From contig NC_092574.1 in NCBI RefSeq assembly GCF_037975245.1, forward strand, positions 1,955,001-2,019,000: DNA of 64,000 nucleotides, read 5' to 3'. This stretch comes from Apostichopus japonicus. Lineage: Eukaryota; Echinodermata; Holothuroidea; Aspidochirotida; Stichopodidae. Positions 35,158-46,634 of the stretch are shown piece after piece. Each line of letters starts with the position of its first letter. The stretch's first letter is position 1. Under the pieces are notes generated by a model that made no database searches, was not told the origin of the DNA, and worked only from the letters and a program-made list of their open reading frames with translations. The position numbers and the translations under genes were made by a program.

Positions 35158-35910
35158 TTGGTTCCACTCCGGCAACTAACAATAATGAGTAAAAGCATCA
35201 GCACAAGACTGCAAACAAAAGAGACAATGGAACTTGTTGCCATGGTAATACGCCAGGTATTTGAAAGTGTAGAATTCGAAGCCAAGCTCCAAAGCTGTCT
35301 TGACAGGGCTTTTGCTAAAAAAATGGACGAACTACTGGAACGACTCGAAACTCATGCCGGCAAATTTCACGACATAGAGGTAACAATGGAAAAATCGTCG
35401 AAAGATGTGCAGGAAATTACAAACAAAATCAGAATGCTCGAAGACAAATGTGATCGCTCGCTAAAGGAGATAAATGAGTTAGAGCAGTACTCTCGCAGAA
35501 ACTGTCTACGTGTCTTTGGCATTGAAGACAGGCAGAATGAAAACACAAGCACTATTATCAGTGAAATTGCATCGAAGTATTTTGGCTACACACCAAGCCA
35601 AAAAGATATTGACAGATCGCACCGAGTAGGACAGAAAGAAGCCAATAAGCCGAGAGCCATCTTAGTCAAGTTCTCTAACTACGAGGCTAGAGATCGACTT
35701 ATAAAGAACCGAAGAAAGCTAAAAGGAACCAAAATCGTCATCAGCGAAGACCTTACGAAGCCTAACCAAGATCTCCTAAAGGCCACAAAAAACTGTCCCA
35801 TTGTAAAATCAGCTTGGTCACACGATGGGAAAATCATCGCCCTTGTTAACAAAAACGGCTCAGAGTTTAAAAAAAGGATCTGGGGTCTAAATGACTTACA
35901 GCGACTTTAG
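35158..35910 (+). CDS. LINE ORF1 protein (coiled coil plus RRM-like domain)
   Basis: About 250 codons with no break; the likely initiator is the methionine at MSKSISTRLQ (about nine codons in). Residues 30-110 are heptad-like and charged (a coiled coil including VQEITNKIRMLEDKCDRSLK), followed by NELEQYSRRNCLRVFGI, DIDRSHRVGQ and RAILVKFSNYEARDRLIKNR. The last group matches the nucleic-acid-binding ORF1p core used by several LINE clades as RNA chaperone. A TAG ends it 79 bases before ORF2. Confidence 0.8.
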   Translation: MVPLRQLTIMSKSISTRLQTKETMELVAMVIRQVFESVEFEAKLQSCLDRAFAKKMDELLERLETHAGKFHDIEVTMEKSSKDVQEITNKIRMLEDKCDRSLKEINELEQYSRRNCLRVFGIEDRQNENTSTIISEIASKYFGYTPSQKDIDRSHRVGQKEANKPRAILVKFSNYEARDRLIKNRRKLKGTKIVISEDLTKPNQDLLKATKNCPIVKSAWSHDGKIIALVNKNGSEFKKRIWGLNDLQRL

Positions 35911-35989
35911 CTTCCAGTGAACCAGCACAATCTCACAAACCAAAGGTTTACTTTATTCTCTTTACTATTACGTATTTCGTTTTGTCTTA

Positions 35990-37057
35990 ATGTCAGATTT
36001 TCTTTGTGTTTTCTGTAAAGGGGATTTATCTTCGGGTCATCTTCTAACATGTTATCAGTGTCAAATGTTCTACCATGAAGCCTGCTCTAGTTACACAAAT
36101 CTAGACACACCTAGAGGTATTTGTAAACCACACTGTACAGAGAGAAATCTTCCTTTTAGTGATCTAAGTTCTCCTCATGAGTTCATTTATTGTAAAAAAT
36201 ATTCTTCTCATGGCAATGATCTGGCTACCATTACCAGTACATGTGGCATTGGATGTAAGGTTGAATCAACTTATATTAACAATGATCAATTTAATTCTCT
36301 TCAAAAGGATGACTTCAGCGTTTTTCACCTTAACAGTCGCAGTTTAACTAGAAATTTTTCTAGTATCCATGATTATCTTTCACTCCTTAACCATAACTTT
36401 GCGGCCTTAGGTTTTACAGAAACTTGGTTTAAGGATAATTCTTCTTCTTTAGTTCACCTTGAAGGTTATCGGTTGGTTGAAAACCATCGCCCTGTCCGAA
36501 AGGGAGGTGGCGTTTGCCTATTTGTAAGGAACGATTTCGTGTTTGATGTTAGACACGACATTTCTCTCTTGAACAGTGACATTGAAAGTATTTTTATTGA
36601 GTTGTCAATTCCAAATGTAAGTAAAGGAATTATCATTGGAGGAATTTATCGACCACCTACGGGTAATCTGGCAAATTTTAATGATTATTTGTACAATTTA
36701 CTAAGCGATGTCTCATCAAACGCTAAATATGGTTTTGTAATGGGGGATTTTAACGTCGATCTTTGTTAGTCTAAAGCATCTGATTTCTTAAATAATTTCA
36801 CTTCGTGTGGTTTCAGTCCAACCATCAGCAAACCAACAAGAGTCACCAATAGTTGTAAGTCTTTGATTGAAAACATCTTTACTAAAATAGGCTGTATTGA
36901 CGAGTCGATTAAGGTTGATACCTCTGGAATTTTAGTAACTGATATTAGTGATCACTTTCCGATTTTTATTCGAACTAATATACAGTTCAACAGTGCAAAA
37001 GCGCTATCAACATTCTCGAGGAACTATTCAACTAGAAATGTTCAATGTTTTATTTGA
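35990..37057 (+). pseudogene. LINE ORF2, zinc finger plus endonuclease
   Basis: It starts MSDFLCVFCKGDLSSGH, with further C/H pairs (LLTCYQCQMFYHEAC, GICKPHC), a PHD-like finger fused ahead of the endonuclease. EN motifs follow: VFHLNSRSL, LGFTETWFKD, GGGVCLFVRND, GGIYRPPTG and VMGDFNVDLC. An in-frame TAG at 36767-36769 interrupts, then the same frame continues to ISDHFPIFIRT (the SDH motif, intact). A TGA ends the piece at 37057. Catalytic residues N, E, D and H are all present, so damage is limited to stops. Confidence 0.75.
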
Positions 37058-39151
37058 TCTATTTCCCAAGTCAATTGGGACCATGTTTATAGGGAGAATG
37101 ATGTGAACCCAGCTTTTAACTCATTTCTTACTACTTTTAATGATATCTACAACAATAGCTTTCCTCTGATTAAAATAGGTCAGAGAGAGAAGAAAAAACA
37201 ACAATGGGTCACCAAAGGTCTACTTTAGTCGATTAAATGTAAAAATAAGCTCTACAGACGTTATCTTAAACAACCTACACTTACAAACAAAACTCATTAC
37301 AATAGGTATCGAAACAAATTAACTCATATCATTCGTATTGCGAAGAAAATGCATTATAAACATATCTTTGATAGCTCAAAAAACGACGCAAAACGCACCT
37401 GGCAACACATTAATGACATATTGCACAAGTGGAGAAACGATACTATATATCCTGACAAGTTTATTGACCGCAACAAATACTTGACGAATCCTTTAAGCAT
37501 TGCTAATGCATTCAATGACTTTTTTACCGATCTCGGCCCGTCACTAGCTAGAGGCATTCCTAATATTGGTCACGTAGAGAACTGCTTAGTAGACAGAAAT
37601 CTTTCTTCTATTTTTTTCTCACCAGTTAGCTACTGTGAATTCACAAAGATCGCATACGATTGTCTGAACCCTAATAAATCTGCTGGATACGATGGTTTGC
37701 GACCAGCTATTGTCCGTAGAGTAATTCCTCACATAGCGATGCCTCTTGTTTATGTTTTCAACGCCTCTTTTATGCATGGCATTTTCCCCGACAAGCTAAA
37801 TATCGCCAAAGTTATTCCGTTTTTCAAGAAAGGTGACCAAACTCAGTTTATAAACTATCGTCCAATTTCTGTATTGCCCTGCCTTTCAAAAATTATAGAA
37901 AGACTAGCATTTAACAGAGTACAAAACTTTTTAGACAAGCACAAAGTTCTTTCAAACAGTCAGTACGGATTCCGCCCAGGTCATTTCACCGAAACTGCTC
38001 TTGTAGATGCTATTGCCAAATAAACAAAGCTGTCGAGAAGAAAGAGACTTCGATTGGAATCTTCTTAGACTTATCCAAAGCTTTTGACACAGTCGACCAC
38101 AACATTTTACTACGCAAACTGTCACAATATGGAATTAGGGGACTTCCGCTCAAATGGTTCGATAGTTACTTGACTCTCAGGCAACAATACACTCACTATA
38201 ATAATACAGACTCTGACCTGGCTACTGTTCGTTGCAGGGTTCCCCAAGATTCAATCCTTGGCCCACTTCTATTTATTATTTATGTAAACGACATATCATC
38301 TGTCTCACGAAATTCTTCATTAGTTCTTTTTGCTGACGACACGAACATTCTTTTCAGACGATAACCCTAAACGGTTAGAAAGGACTGTTTGTTCTGAACT
38401 AAAAGCTTATTGTGATTGGTTTGCAGCTAATAAGCTATCCTTAAACATCAGCAAAACAAACTTCATGGTATTTAACAAACTTAAGCATTACAACGACTAT
38501 AGTTTCAACATTAACATGAATGGTCACACTCTGAATTCTATTAGTAAGATTAAATTTCTCGGGGTAATTATTGATTGTTATCTCAATTGGCAAGAACATA
38601 TCCATAGTTTATCCTCACAAGTTGCAAGTGGAGTCGGTATTATTGGTAGACTTAAATATGTACTGCCAAAGAGCGTTCTTCGCACTTTGTACTTCACTTT
38701 GATATATCCGCACTTTACTTATTGCAGTACTGTATGGTCGTGTACCAGGCAATCTTACTTGAAACGTCTGTTTCTTCTGCAGAAACGAGCTGTTCGACAT
38801 ATTTGTCATTGTGGCCCCCGTGATCACACTGATATTCTATTTAAAACATTAAATTTATTGAAACTTCAGGACATAATCAATCTAGGAACTGCTTCAATCA
38901 CATATCGTTTCATACACAATCTGCTACCAGACGCTCTCTCTAACTTTTTCACAATCAATTCCCTCATCCATAACTACAATACATGGAATCCTCAGCTTCT
39001 TTTGCATACTGTAAATCGCACTTCTTCCCACTCAAGCCTTCGTTATCGTGCCACTAATCTTTGGAACTCATTACCCAAGGCAATAAGTGACAAGCCTAGC
39101 TTAAAATCTTTTAGGTATAACTTAAGTAATTATTATTTAAACAAATACTAA
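37058..39151 (+). pseudogene. LINE ORF2, reverse transcriptase and C-terminal domain
   Basis: A stop occurs near 37228. RT motifs then run: LNPNKSAGYDGLRPAIVRRV, KVIPFFKKGDQTQFINYRPI, SNSQYGFRPGHFTETALVDA. A frameshift at about 38015 leads to IFLDLSKAFDTVDHN and SILGPLLFIIYVNDIS, LVLFADDTNILF; a second frameshift at about 38350 restores the first frame for WFAANKLSLNISKTNFMVF, KFLGVIID and the conserved C-terminal region LKRLFLLQKRAVRHI. FADD and both palm aspartates remain. Confidence 0.8.
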
Positions 39152-39420
39152 CTCTCGACAAGTAAATGAAAGACTCCAACTTGTTGTATGGACAAACTCA
39201 GGTGTTCAGATGCACTGGATTGTTTTTTTTCCGGGGGGTGTTATTGTTTTGTTATGGTCTTATTGTCCTATTGTATGAAATTGTGTATTTTGCTTTGTTG
39301 TACTTTGATTGGTCTTGTATTATCCACTACTACTTCATGTTACTTGTTATTTGTAAACGTTTAAATGCATGTTGTGAAAAACAAATAAATAAAATGAAAT
39401 GAAATAAAATGAAATGAATA

Positions 39421-41504
39421 TTTAATTCATGATAGAACCAGCTGATGTAGGTAAAGGAGACTGGGAGACAACAAACACTCCTTAAGGAGAATTTTGCACT
39501 GACCCACAGCCCCCCCCCCCCTCCACAGCCCTTCACACATTTAAAGTAGTTGGAAACACATGAATGTCACATAGATATATACATCTATCCCCCACCCCCT
39601 TACTCCTGGCAAAAGGTGTGCTCATCTTTTGATAGTCTTGCATCACCTGGTATCTCTCCTCCTACACCACCCAGTGAAAAATGTTGGATGTTATTCGTAA
39701 AAGAACAGCATAAATTGGTTTGGATTGAAATATTCTATCCTCTCTCTTTAAGTTCCTTTGGAATTACAGTGTTCCTACTATTTCATACCATTGGTAGCAT
39801 TATCTTCTTGTATTATTTAATATAGCTCACTCCTCAGAAATGATTTGTTTGCTATTTTGTGAGCCTTTTGGAATATTTATTGAATATAAACTCGTTCAGA
39901 TTCATTTTCTTTCCATTTTTTACTGATGGATTTCAACTGAGTGGAACACACAGAGGTGTTAACAGATGGGAATTACCGTGGAAATATCAGGAAACGGTTC
40001 TGAGAAATAAATGATCATCTTTAGTTCCATGCTGTAAAATTGTGGCAAGTATGGCTCGCTTCTAACGAGGTCATACTTTGCTAGAACTGTATATAAAACA
40101 TCAGATTGTTAAAACAACTAAAATTGTCAGCTGTCAGGAGTAAGAAGTAAAAAATATCTTTAAATTAAAATCTTATTCCGCTACCATATTGCACAAAGGG
40201 TGTGTGTGTGTGTGTGGGGGGGGGGCATTCTAATTTTAAGAGGAAAATACAGACGCAGAATTAGGGGGTTGATGAGAGGAAAGTTTTTCACAATTGCTTC
40301 AGTAATATTATTTGATAACATTGTTGCAGATCATCTGTTATTGTTTGTAATTTGTCTCATTTATTTGTCATAATGTGTTTTGATTTCTTTCTTCAAATTT
40401 ACAAAGCATGTTTGACATTCATGGAAGGCAATAGAGAGCAATGTGGTTGGTGATGAAATAAGAAATGAATGTTGTATTTTCGTGCCCAATGTGGTCTGTT
40501 TTCATAACTTACAGTAGTAGTCAGTATGTTAGTGGTCAGTACAGTAGTAATCAGTGTTTGAAACTTTATATTTCTGTGTGTACAAAATTTGCATTTTTTT
40601 TAAATAAGCAACAATTCAGTTAATAAGGTTTACGTGGGAATTATGTATGAATTCATAGTCCTCCAAGTGATGACAAATGAAGCACAATTGTTTTTTTGTA
40701 TACAACTTCACTTAGTGACATACTTACCAAAGTAGATGTTATCAGCACCTGAGATGTAGATTTTCCTTTTGGTTAACAAGATATGACAGATAAAGGTCAC
40801 TATTTTAATTTTCATGTTGTTTGAAATGCACAACATGTGTGTTTTCAATTCTTGGTACATTGGTATGGTGCTCTGCTTCAAGCTACAATCTTTCTGTGCA
40901 CATTTTGTGGACATGCTGCTGTATTGCTGTGTATGATTTGTGCATTGAATGACAAAAGCCTATTCAGCTCCTTAGCCCGAAACACAGATTTATATTGATT
41001 CCATCAGAAAATACTCTGTCATTGGTAACAAATATACCTTGATTTTATCTATTGTATTATATATTGAATCAATATTACACTATGCCATTCTTTGTTTTAC
41101 AACTTTGAGAACCCGATCTTCAATAATTACAAATAATTATATTGTTATGATTGTATAGTAGTTACATAATATTGAATATGCTAGAAAAGGTTAGATAATA
41201 GTCATGGTAATATTCTTCTATGTTTGTAGAGTTTGTTATGCTTTAAATAGTAATGACTGTTTTGTTTGTAAATTCAGATTTATATCTGCTCAAGACTTCA
41301 GTCTAGAATTGATGTAATATCTAACACTGACATTCCAGTAGAGAGGACTTTTCTTGTTTGTGTGAGATGTGCATTTTTAACATAATTTATGTTTCACCCT
41401 TCACCTTATGACGATTTTTCTTTATTGTTGATTTATAAAGGAGACAGTATTCCATATTTCATTGTCAGAATATGCTATGATGGTTATAGTTGACTGGTTA
41501 CTTA
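39421..41504. other. NLR intron, non-coding
   Basis: Poly-C at about 39510 and a (TG)n/(G)n tract at about 40199-40226. No exon or element ends recognised. Confidence 0.4.
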
Positions 41505-41509
41505 TGTGC
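41505..41509. repeat. 5-bp target duplication TGTGC (left)
   Basis: Matches TGTGC at 46630-46634 immediately after the right LTR. Confidence 0.75.
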
Positions 41510-41699
41510 TGTGACAAGCACATTTATGTAGCTGATCAATATGAGCTACCGTACTTGCTCTTTGTATTACACACTACGAGTCTGTGCACTCCATTCAATA
41601 TGGCTACTGAAGTACAATAATAAACCAAGTCTTTTACTAAATAAATGATCGCCTCCTATATTCTTTATACGACACGCTCGACGGCCACACACTGAAACA
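41510..41699 (+). repeat. 5' LTR of the Gypsy element
   Basis: 190 bp, starting TGTGACAAG and ending GAAACA. It contains an AATAAA poly(A) signal at about 41628. It differs from the 3' LTR at 6 of 190 positions by my count, with no indels. Confidence 0.93.
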
Positions 41700-42197
41700 T
41701 GGTGTCAGAAGTAAATTTAAGATAATTTCGAGGAACATTCTTGCGAGATTCGAAGGACTGATCACCCGAAAATCACCGTGAATTAGTCAGCAATTCGGTA
41801 AGATTCCGCCATGCGAATACACTGTTAGAATAGCATACACAGTATCGTATGTATAGGACTATGCGATAAAACAGTACAGTAATCCGATACGCAACGCAGA
41901 ATGCAGTGTGATGTGGTATGCAAAGACTGCAGATTTTACGCTAAACTATAACAGTAAGATATAACTGTGTTCGACTAGTTCATAATGCAACGAAGGGGAA
42001 CACACTGCAGCACGGTGATAATACAGTAGTAAAGGCTTGTGAAACAACAGTCTGGTGAGGTGAAAATAAGAAAAGAAAAAAAATCGCGTTACGTACCGGT
42101 ACAACACAAAGCCGTGTACGCGTTGGAGAATTAAAATTAACATTCAGACGATTCCTGAAATAAATTCTGCCAGAAGATCGCGAGTTACAATAACAAT

Positions 42198-43127
42198 ATG
42201 GATAAAATTCCCCCACCAGAGAAGATTGATTTTGCTTCTCCCAAACTGGCAAGCAGATGGCAACACTGGAAAGAAGAATTAAAGCTATTTGCAGAACTGG
42301 CAATGTCTGACAAAGATGATACGTTAAAAGCAAAAATGTGTCTCTATCTTATGGGCACTACCGGACGTGAGATATATAAAACCGGTAACAGCTGCAGGCG
42401 CTGCCGATGTTCCACCGAAAATTGGAGAGCTCCTCACACTCTTTGATGCTTACTGCAACCCAAAGCAAAACGAAACTGTAGAAAGATACAAATTCTTCAC
42501 GAGATTCCAGGAGCCAGGGGAGCAGTTGGACAGATACATCACTGACCTCAAAGTCTTGGCACAAACATGTAACTTTGAATCATTGCATGACTCGCTTGTC
42601 CGGGATAGGATCGTGTGTGGTATCACAAATTCGGCACTCAGAGAGCGATTACTACGGGCAGAGAAACTTACCCTGAAATCATGCGAGGATATGTGCCAGT
42701 CGGCGGAACTATCCAGAGAAAGGATAAGGACCATAGAGACGAAAGCAGAGGTGCACGCGCTCCGACAAAGCGGGTAAGGCGACAGACTTCAGAAAGTCAA
42801 GTACTGTGGGAACAGACACGTCTTTGGGAAGTACCAGTGTCCTGCATATGGAAAGACCTGTTCCAAATGCGACAGGAAGAACCATTTTGCAGCCCAATGC
42901 AGAACAGCTACACGCAAAGCAACAGCGAGCGGATCCGAAAGGAGTGGACCCAAAAGGGGCAAAATGAAAAGGAAACCGTGGGTAAATGCTGTAGCGGAAG
43001 GTGCGCCAACGTTGGCGACAGTTCCTCTGAGTCCCTCTCAGATGACGACTTTGAGGACGTCAATACGGTGAACCTGCTCACTCCTCCAAAGACAGAGAAC
43101 AATATAAACTATATTTACTATAAGTAA
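42198..43127 (+). pseudogene. Gypsy gag (capsid and zinc-knuckle nucleocapsid), broken
   Basis: It starts MDKIPPPEKIDFASPKLASR and WQHWKEELKLFAELAMSDKD (capsid-like), shifts frame near 42370, continues LLTLFDAYCNPKQNETVERY, FQEPGEQLDRYITDLKVLAQ, hits an in-frame TAA at 42775-42777 and then encodes a zinc knuckle CSKCDRKNHFAAQC (CX2CX4HX4C). Gag packages the element RNA into particles. The capsid fold is inferred from position and from the EPGEQ...YxxxLxxLA pattern common in Gypsy gag. Confidence 0.75.
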
Positions 43128-43430
43128 CAAAGTCACATTTACGCTGAAGTTAGAGTCACTTTTCAAATTGATAGCGGGGCAACCTGCAACATCTTACCAA
43201 GCTCAGTTATGAAGAAACTAGGTAAGCATAACATTACGCAAACTAGCCAGGTATTATCAATGTACAATGGGAGTACCTCAAAGCCAAATGGTAAATGCAA
43301 ACTAAAATTGGTGAACCCTAAGAATGGTAAGAAATACTGGGGTTAATTTGTGATTGTTGACAATGATATTGCAATCCCTCTGCTGGCTGGGCAGCAAAGC
43401 GGTCCAGCAGATGGGTCTCATAGAGGTTAG
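43128..43430 (+). pseudogene. Gypsy aspartic protease, broken
   Basis: VTFQIDSGATCNILP carries the DSGA catalytic motif of retropepsins (GAT at 43170-43172). A TAA at about 43344 and a frameshift near 43385 separate it from the RT frame. It would cleave the gag-pol polyprotein. Confidence 0.7.
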
Positions 43431-45804
43431 ACATGAAAACATTGCCAAACCACTAGGCGTCAATGCGATCAAGAATGCAAATGATAATAAAAACGTCAAA
43501 GTTGTTAAGGAGGGGCAAATTGCTAATGTTGAGAACCTGTACCAGGAGTACAATGATGTTTTTGAGGGCATAGGTCAACTAGAAGGGGAATATAAACTAC
43601 AGCTAGATCCCAATGCAGTACCTGTAGTTCATCCACCCCGTAGGGTCCCTGTGGCGATCCGAGACAACCTCAAAGCAGAATTAGATAGGCTTGTGAAACA
43701 AAACATCATAAAGCCAGTTTCAGAGCCAACCCCCTAGGTCTCTAGTCTAGTGACTGTGGTAAAGCCGGGGGAAATGAGAATATGTATCGACCCCAGAGAC
43801 CTAAACAAGAGTCTCATGCGCAGCCACTATCCGATGCCTACCTTAGAGGATATACTCCCAGATTTAAGTAAGGCTCAGGTCTTTAGTGTATTCGATGCTA
43901 AGCATGGGTTTTGGCATGTGAAGCTTGATAATGAGAGCTCACTTTTGACCACGTTCGACACCCCTTTTGGAAGGTATCGATGGCTAAGGCTTCCATTTGG
44001 ACTAAATGCTGCGCCGGAAGAGTTCCAGCGTAGGCAGCATCAGGCCCTAGAGGGTTTGCCTGGTGTAAAGTGTATTGTATACGATGTTATCGTTTATGGG
44101 GAAGGTCCCACCAAAGAAGCAGCTATCCGTGATCACGACCAGAAGGTAAGAAACCTCATGGATAGATGTCGAGAGAAAAACTTGCGACTCAATAGGGATA
44201 AGGTAAAGTTTAGGACAGATGAAGTATCCTTCATGGGTCATGGGATTACTAGCCAAGGGTTAAAACCAGATCCAAGAAAGGTTGAGGCAGTCATTAAGAT
44301 GCCAAAACCCACCGATGCTCAAGCAGTTCGGAGATTCATTGGTTTTGTAACATATCTCAGCAAATTCCTACCCAAACTAAGTGACGCATGCGAACCAATG
44401 CGCAAACTGACGCTGAAGGACACAGAGTGGTCGTGGCATGAAGTTCACGACAAGGCTTTCAATAACATTAAGAGCCTAGTCACCTCACAACCAGTGCTCA
44501 GCTACTATGACTCCGCAAAGGAACTAACCTTGCAGAGTGACGCGTCAGAGTCCGGACTGGGTGCTACGATAATGCAAGACGGTCACCCAATTGCATTTGC
44601 TAGTCGCACCTTGAGTGACGTAGAAACGCGATATGCGCAAATAGAGAAAGAACTCCTTTCTGTCATATTTGGGTTGGAAAGATTTCACCAATACACGTAT
44701 GGTCTTGGAGTGACTGTACAAACAGATCACAAACCACTGGAAAGCATCGTCTGCAAACCGTTGTATAAGGCACCAAAACGCCTACAACGAATGTTGCTGC
44801 GACTCCAGAGATATGACGTAACCTTAGGATATAGGCCAGGCAATCAGATGCAGCTGGCTGACACGCCCAGCAGAGCGTATCTTCCAGGAAAACCTCAAGG
44901 TCATACCTCTAGAGAGGTTGAATCAGTGAACATGGTGTATAAACTACCCATAACTGATGCCAGAAAACAGGCAATACAAGCGCACACAACATCTGATAGT
45001 ACACTGCAGACACTCATTACCATCATTCACAAAGGGTGGCCACAGTCTAAAAATTACTTACCACAGTGTGTGACTCCCTACTACCAATGTCGGGATGAGT
45101 TAACAGTGCAGGATGGCGTGGTAATCCGTGGTGAAAGAGTTGTTGTTCCCAAAACACTCAGAAGGGAAATGCTCGATAAAATTCACTCTTCTCACTTAGG
45201 AATAGACGGATGTCTTCGCCGTGCTCGTGAATGCCTGTATTGGCCAGGTATAAATGCCGAGCTGAAGGTCTACATCCAAACATGCGACGTGTGCGCTTCT
45301 GTGGGAACTAATCAGCCCAAAGAGCCACTCATGCCACATGCAATAGAGCAAAGACCATGGTCCAAAGTTGGCGTAGACCTATTCCATGTTCATGACCGTA
45401 ACTATGTCGTGACAGTCGACTATTTTTCTGGTTTTTGGGAAATTGACTTTCTCCAGGACACCACCTCCAATAGTGTGATACACAAACTGAAAGGGCAATT
45501 TGCTCGTCATGGTATCCCAGACGTTTGCATGTCTGATAATGGACCCCAATTTAGCTCCTATGAGTTCAAACAATTTGCACTGGACTGGGAATTCAGACAT
45601 ACAACATCTTCCCCAGGGTTTCCCCAAAGTAATGGTAGAGCGGAACAAGCAGTCAAGATGGCAAAGTCACTAATCACCAAAGCAAAAAAACAAGGAAAGA
45701 CCCATATAGAAACACTCCATCTCAAAACATGGACTCCAGTCCAGCCCAATGCTTGTTTAGTCGTAAAACAAAGGCACTGCTTCCTACTAGCATTAAACTG
45801 TTGA
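43410..45804 (+). pseudogene. Gypsy pol: reverse transcriptase, RNase H, integrase
   Basis: One long frame interrupted by a TAG at 43735-43737 where a Trp codon would be expected (EPTP*VSSLV). RT motifs: RICIDPRDLNKSL, YPMPTLEDIL, FSVFDAKHGFWHVKL, LPFGLNAAPEEFQ. The active-site box reads IVYDVIVYG where a YxDD-type ADD is expected, so the first aspartate of the pair is replaced by Tyr. RNase H follows (LQSDASESGLGA, IEKELLSVIFGLERF, QTDHKPLESI). Integrase has an HHCC finger (HSSHLGID ... CDVC) and a DDE core (VGVDLF, MSDNGPQFSS, NGRAEQAVK). The frame runs off near 45725 by a frameshift. Confidence 0.9.
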
Positions 45805-46235
45805 AACCTGCTGTGCCAACAAAGGTGACAGAGCAGATTAAATCAAACAAGGCAACACACCCATACTATCATGACAAAGGCTCACATTCACTTCCAACAC
45901 TTAACACCGGAGACAAAGTCAGGATTATGCCACCATTCAAGCGTCAAGAGTGGCAAAAGGCGATTGTCCAAAACCAAGTGTCGCCCAGGTCGTATGAAGT
46001 TATGACTGAAAACAGGCGTGTATATCGCAGAAACAGGAAACACTTGCGACACACAAAGGAGACTTACACACCCAACCCAGTACCACTGGAAACAGTTGAG
46101 CAAGAAGTTACTCAAACTGATCCACACACACAAAACCCCCACACTGCTAAAGATTACTCAGATAGACTTCCACAGCAGACACGTTCAGGTAGAGTAACGC
46201 GTGTCCCAAGCTATCTGAGAGATTATACCACTTAG
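45729..46235 (+). pseudogene. Gypsy integrase C-terminal region
   Basis: Continues the integrase in another frame: SPAQCLFSRKTKALLPTS, then NTGDKVRIMPPFKRQEWQKA and SYEVMTENRRVYRRNRKHLR, the SH3-like C-terminal domain typical of Ty3/Gypsy integrases. A TAG ends it 205 bases before the 3' LTR. Confidence 0.8.
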
Positions 46236-46425
46236 TTGTAGTAAAGTTGTTAAAGGTTGCTGTTTTAGGCTCCCTATAAAAACTTATGTTTATCTTTTTT
46301 ATATTTGTTTTACTTTAGTTTAGCATTAGTGCAGTTAACGTAATGAACATAAGTGTATGCTCGTATAGAGTAAAATTGTATTGCATGCTGTTTACATTCA
46401 CCAAGTTGTGACGTGACTTAAAATC

Positions 46426-46439
46426 TAAAGGAAAGGAGA
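46426..46439 (+). promoter_or_regulatory. Polypurine tract of the Gypsy element
   Basis: AAAGGAAAGGAGA abuts the 3' LTR start TGTGAC. Plus-strand priming site. Confidence 0.8.
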
Positions 46440-46629
46440 TGTGACAAGTACATTTATGTAGCTGATCAATATGAGCTTCCGTACTTGCTCTTTGTATTAC
46501 ACACTACGAGTCTGTGCACTCCATTCAATATGGCTACTGAAGTACAATAATAAACCAAGTCTGTTACTAAATAAATGATCGCCTCCTATATTCTTTACAC
46601 GACATGCTCGACGGCCACACACAGAAACA
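46440..46629 (+). repeat. 3' LTR of the Gypsy element
   Basis: 190 bp, same ends as the 5' LTR, followed by the target duplication TGTGC. Confidence 0.93.
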
Positions 46630-46634
46630 TGTGC

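Larger units (their letters stand above)
34940..39420 (+). mobile_element. Jockey/CR1-superfamily LINE, nearly full length, few lesions
   Basis: ORF1 (35158-35910) and ORF2 (35990-39151) are in the expected order, followed by a 270-base 3' UTR ending in an A-rich simple tail (AAATAAATAAAATGAAATGAAATAAAATGAAATGAA). The EN and RT motifs define a non-LTR element; RT features (FADDTN, GDFNVDL, NYRPISVLP) place it in the Jockey/CR1/L2 group, clade unresolved. ORF2 has three stops and two compensating frameshifts; ORF1 is intact. It sits sense to the window and antisense to the NLR gene. Confidence 0.8.
41510..46629 (+). mobile_element. Complete Ty3/Gypsy LTR retrotransposon, inactivated
   Basis: 5,120 bp: LTR (41510-41699), PBS TGGTGTCAGAAGT directly after it (41700), gag, protease, RT, RNase H and integrase in Gypsy order, polypurine tract AAAGGAAAGGAGA just before the right LTR (46440-46629), and a 5-bp target duplication TGTGC. 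No envelope gene. The order protease-RT-RNaseH-integrase defines Ty3/Gypsy. Several frameshifts, stops and a changed RT active site make it non-autonomous. Confidence 0.93.
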
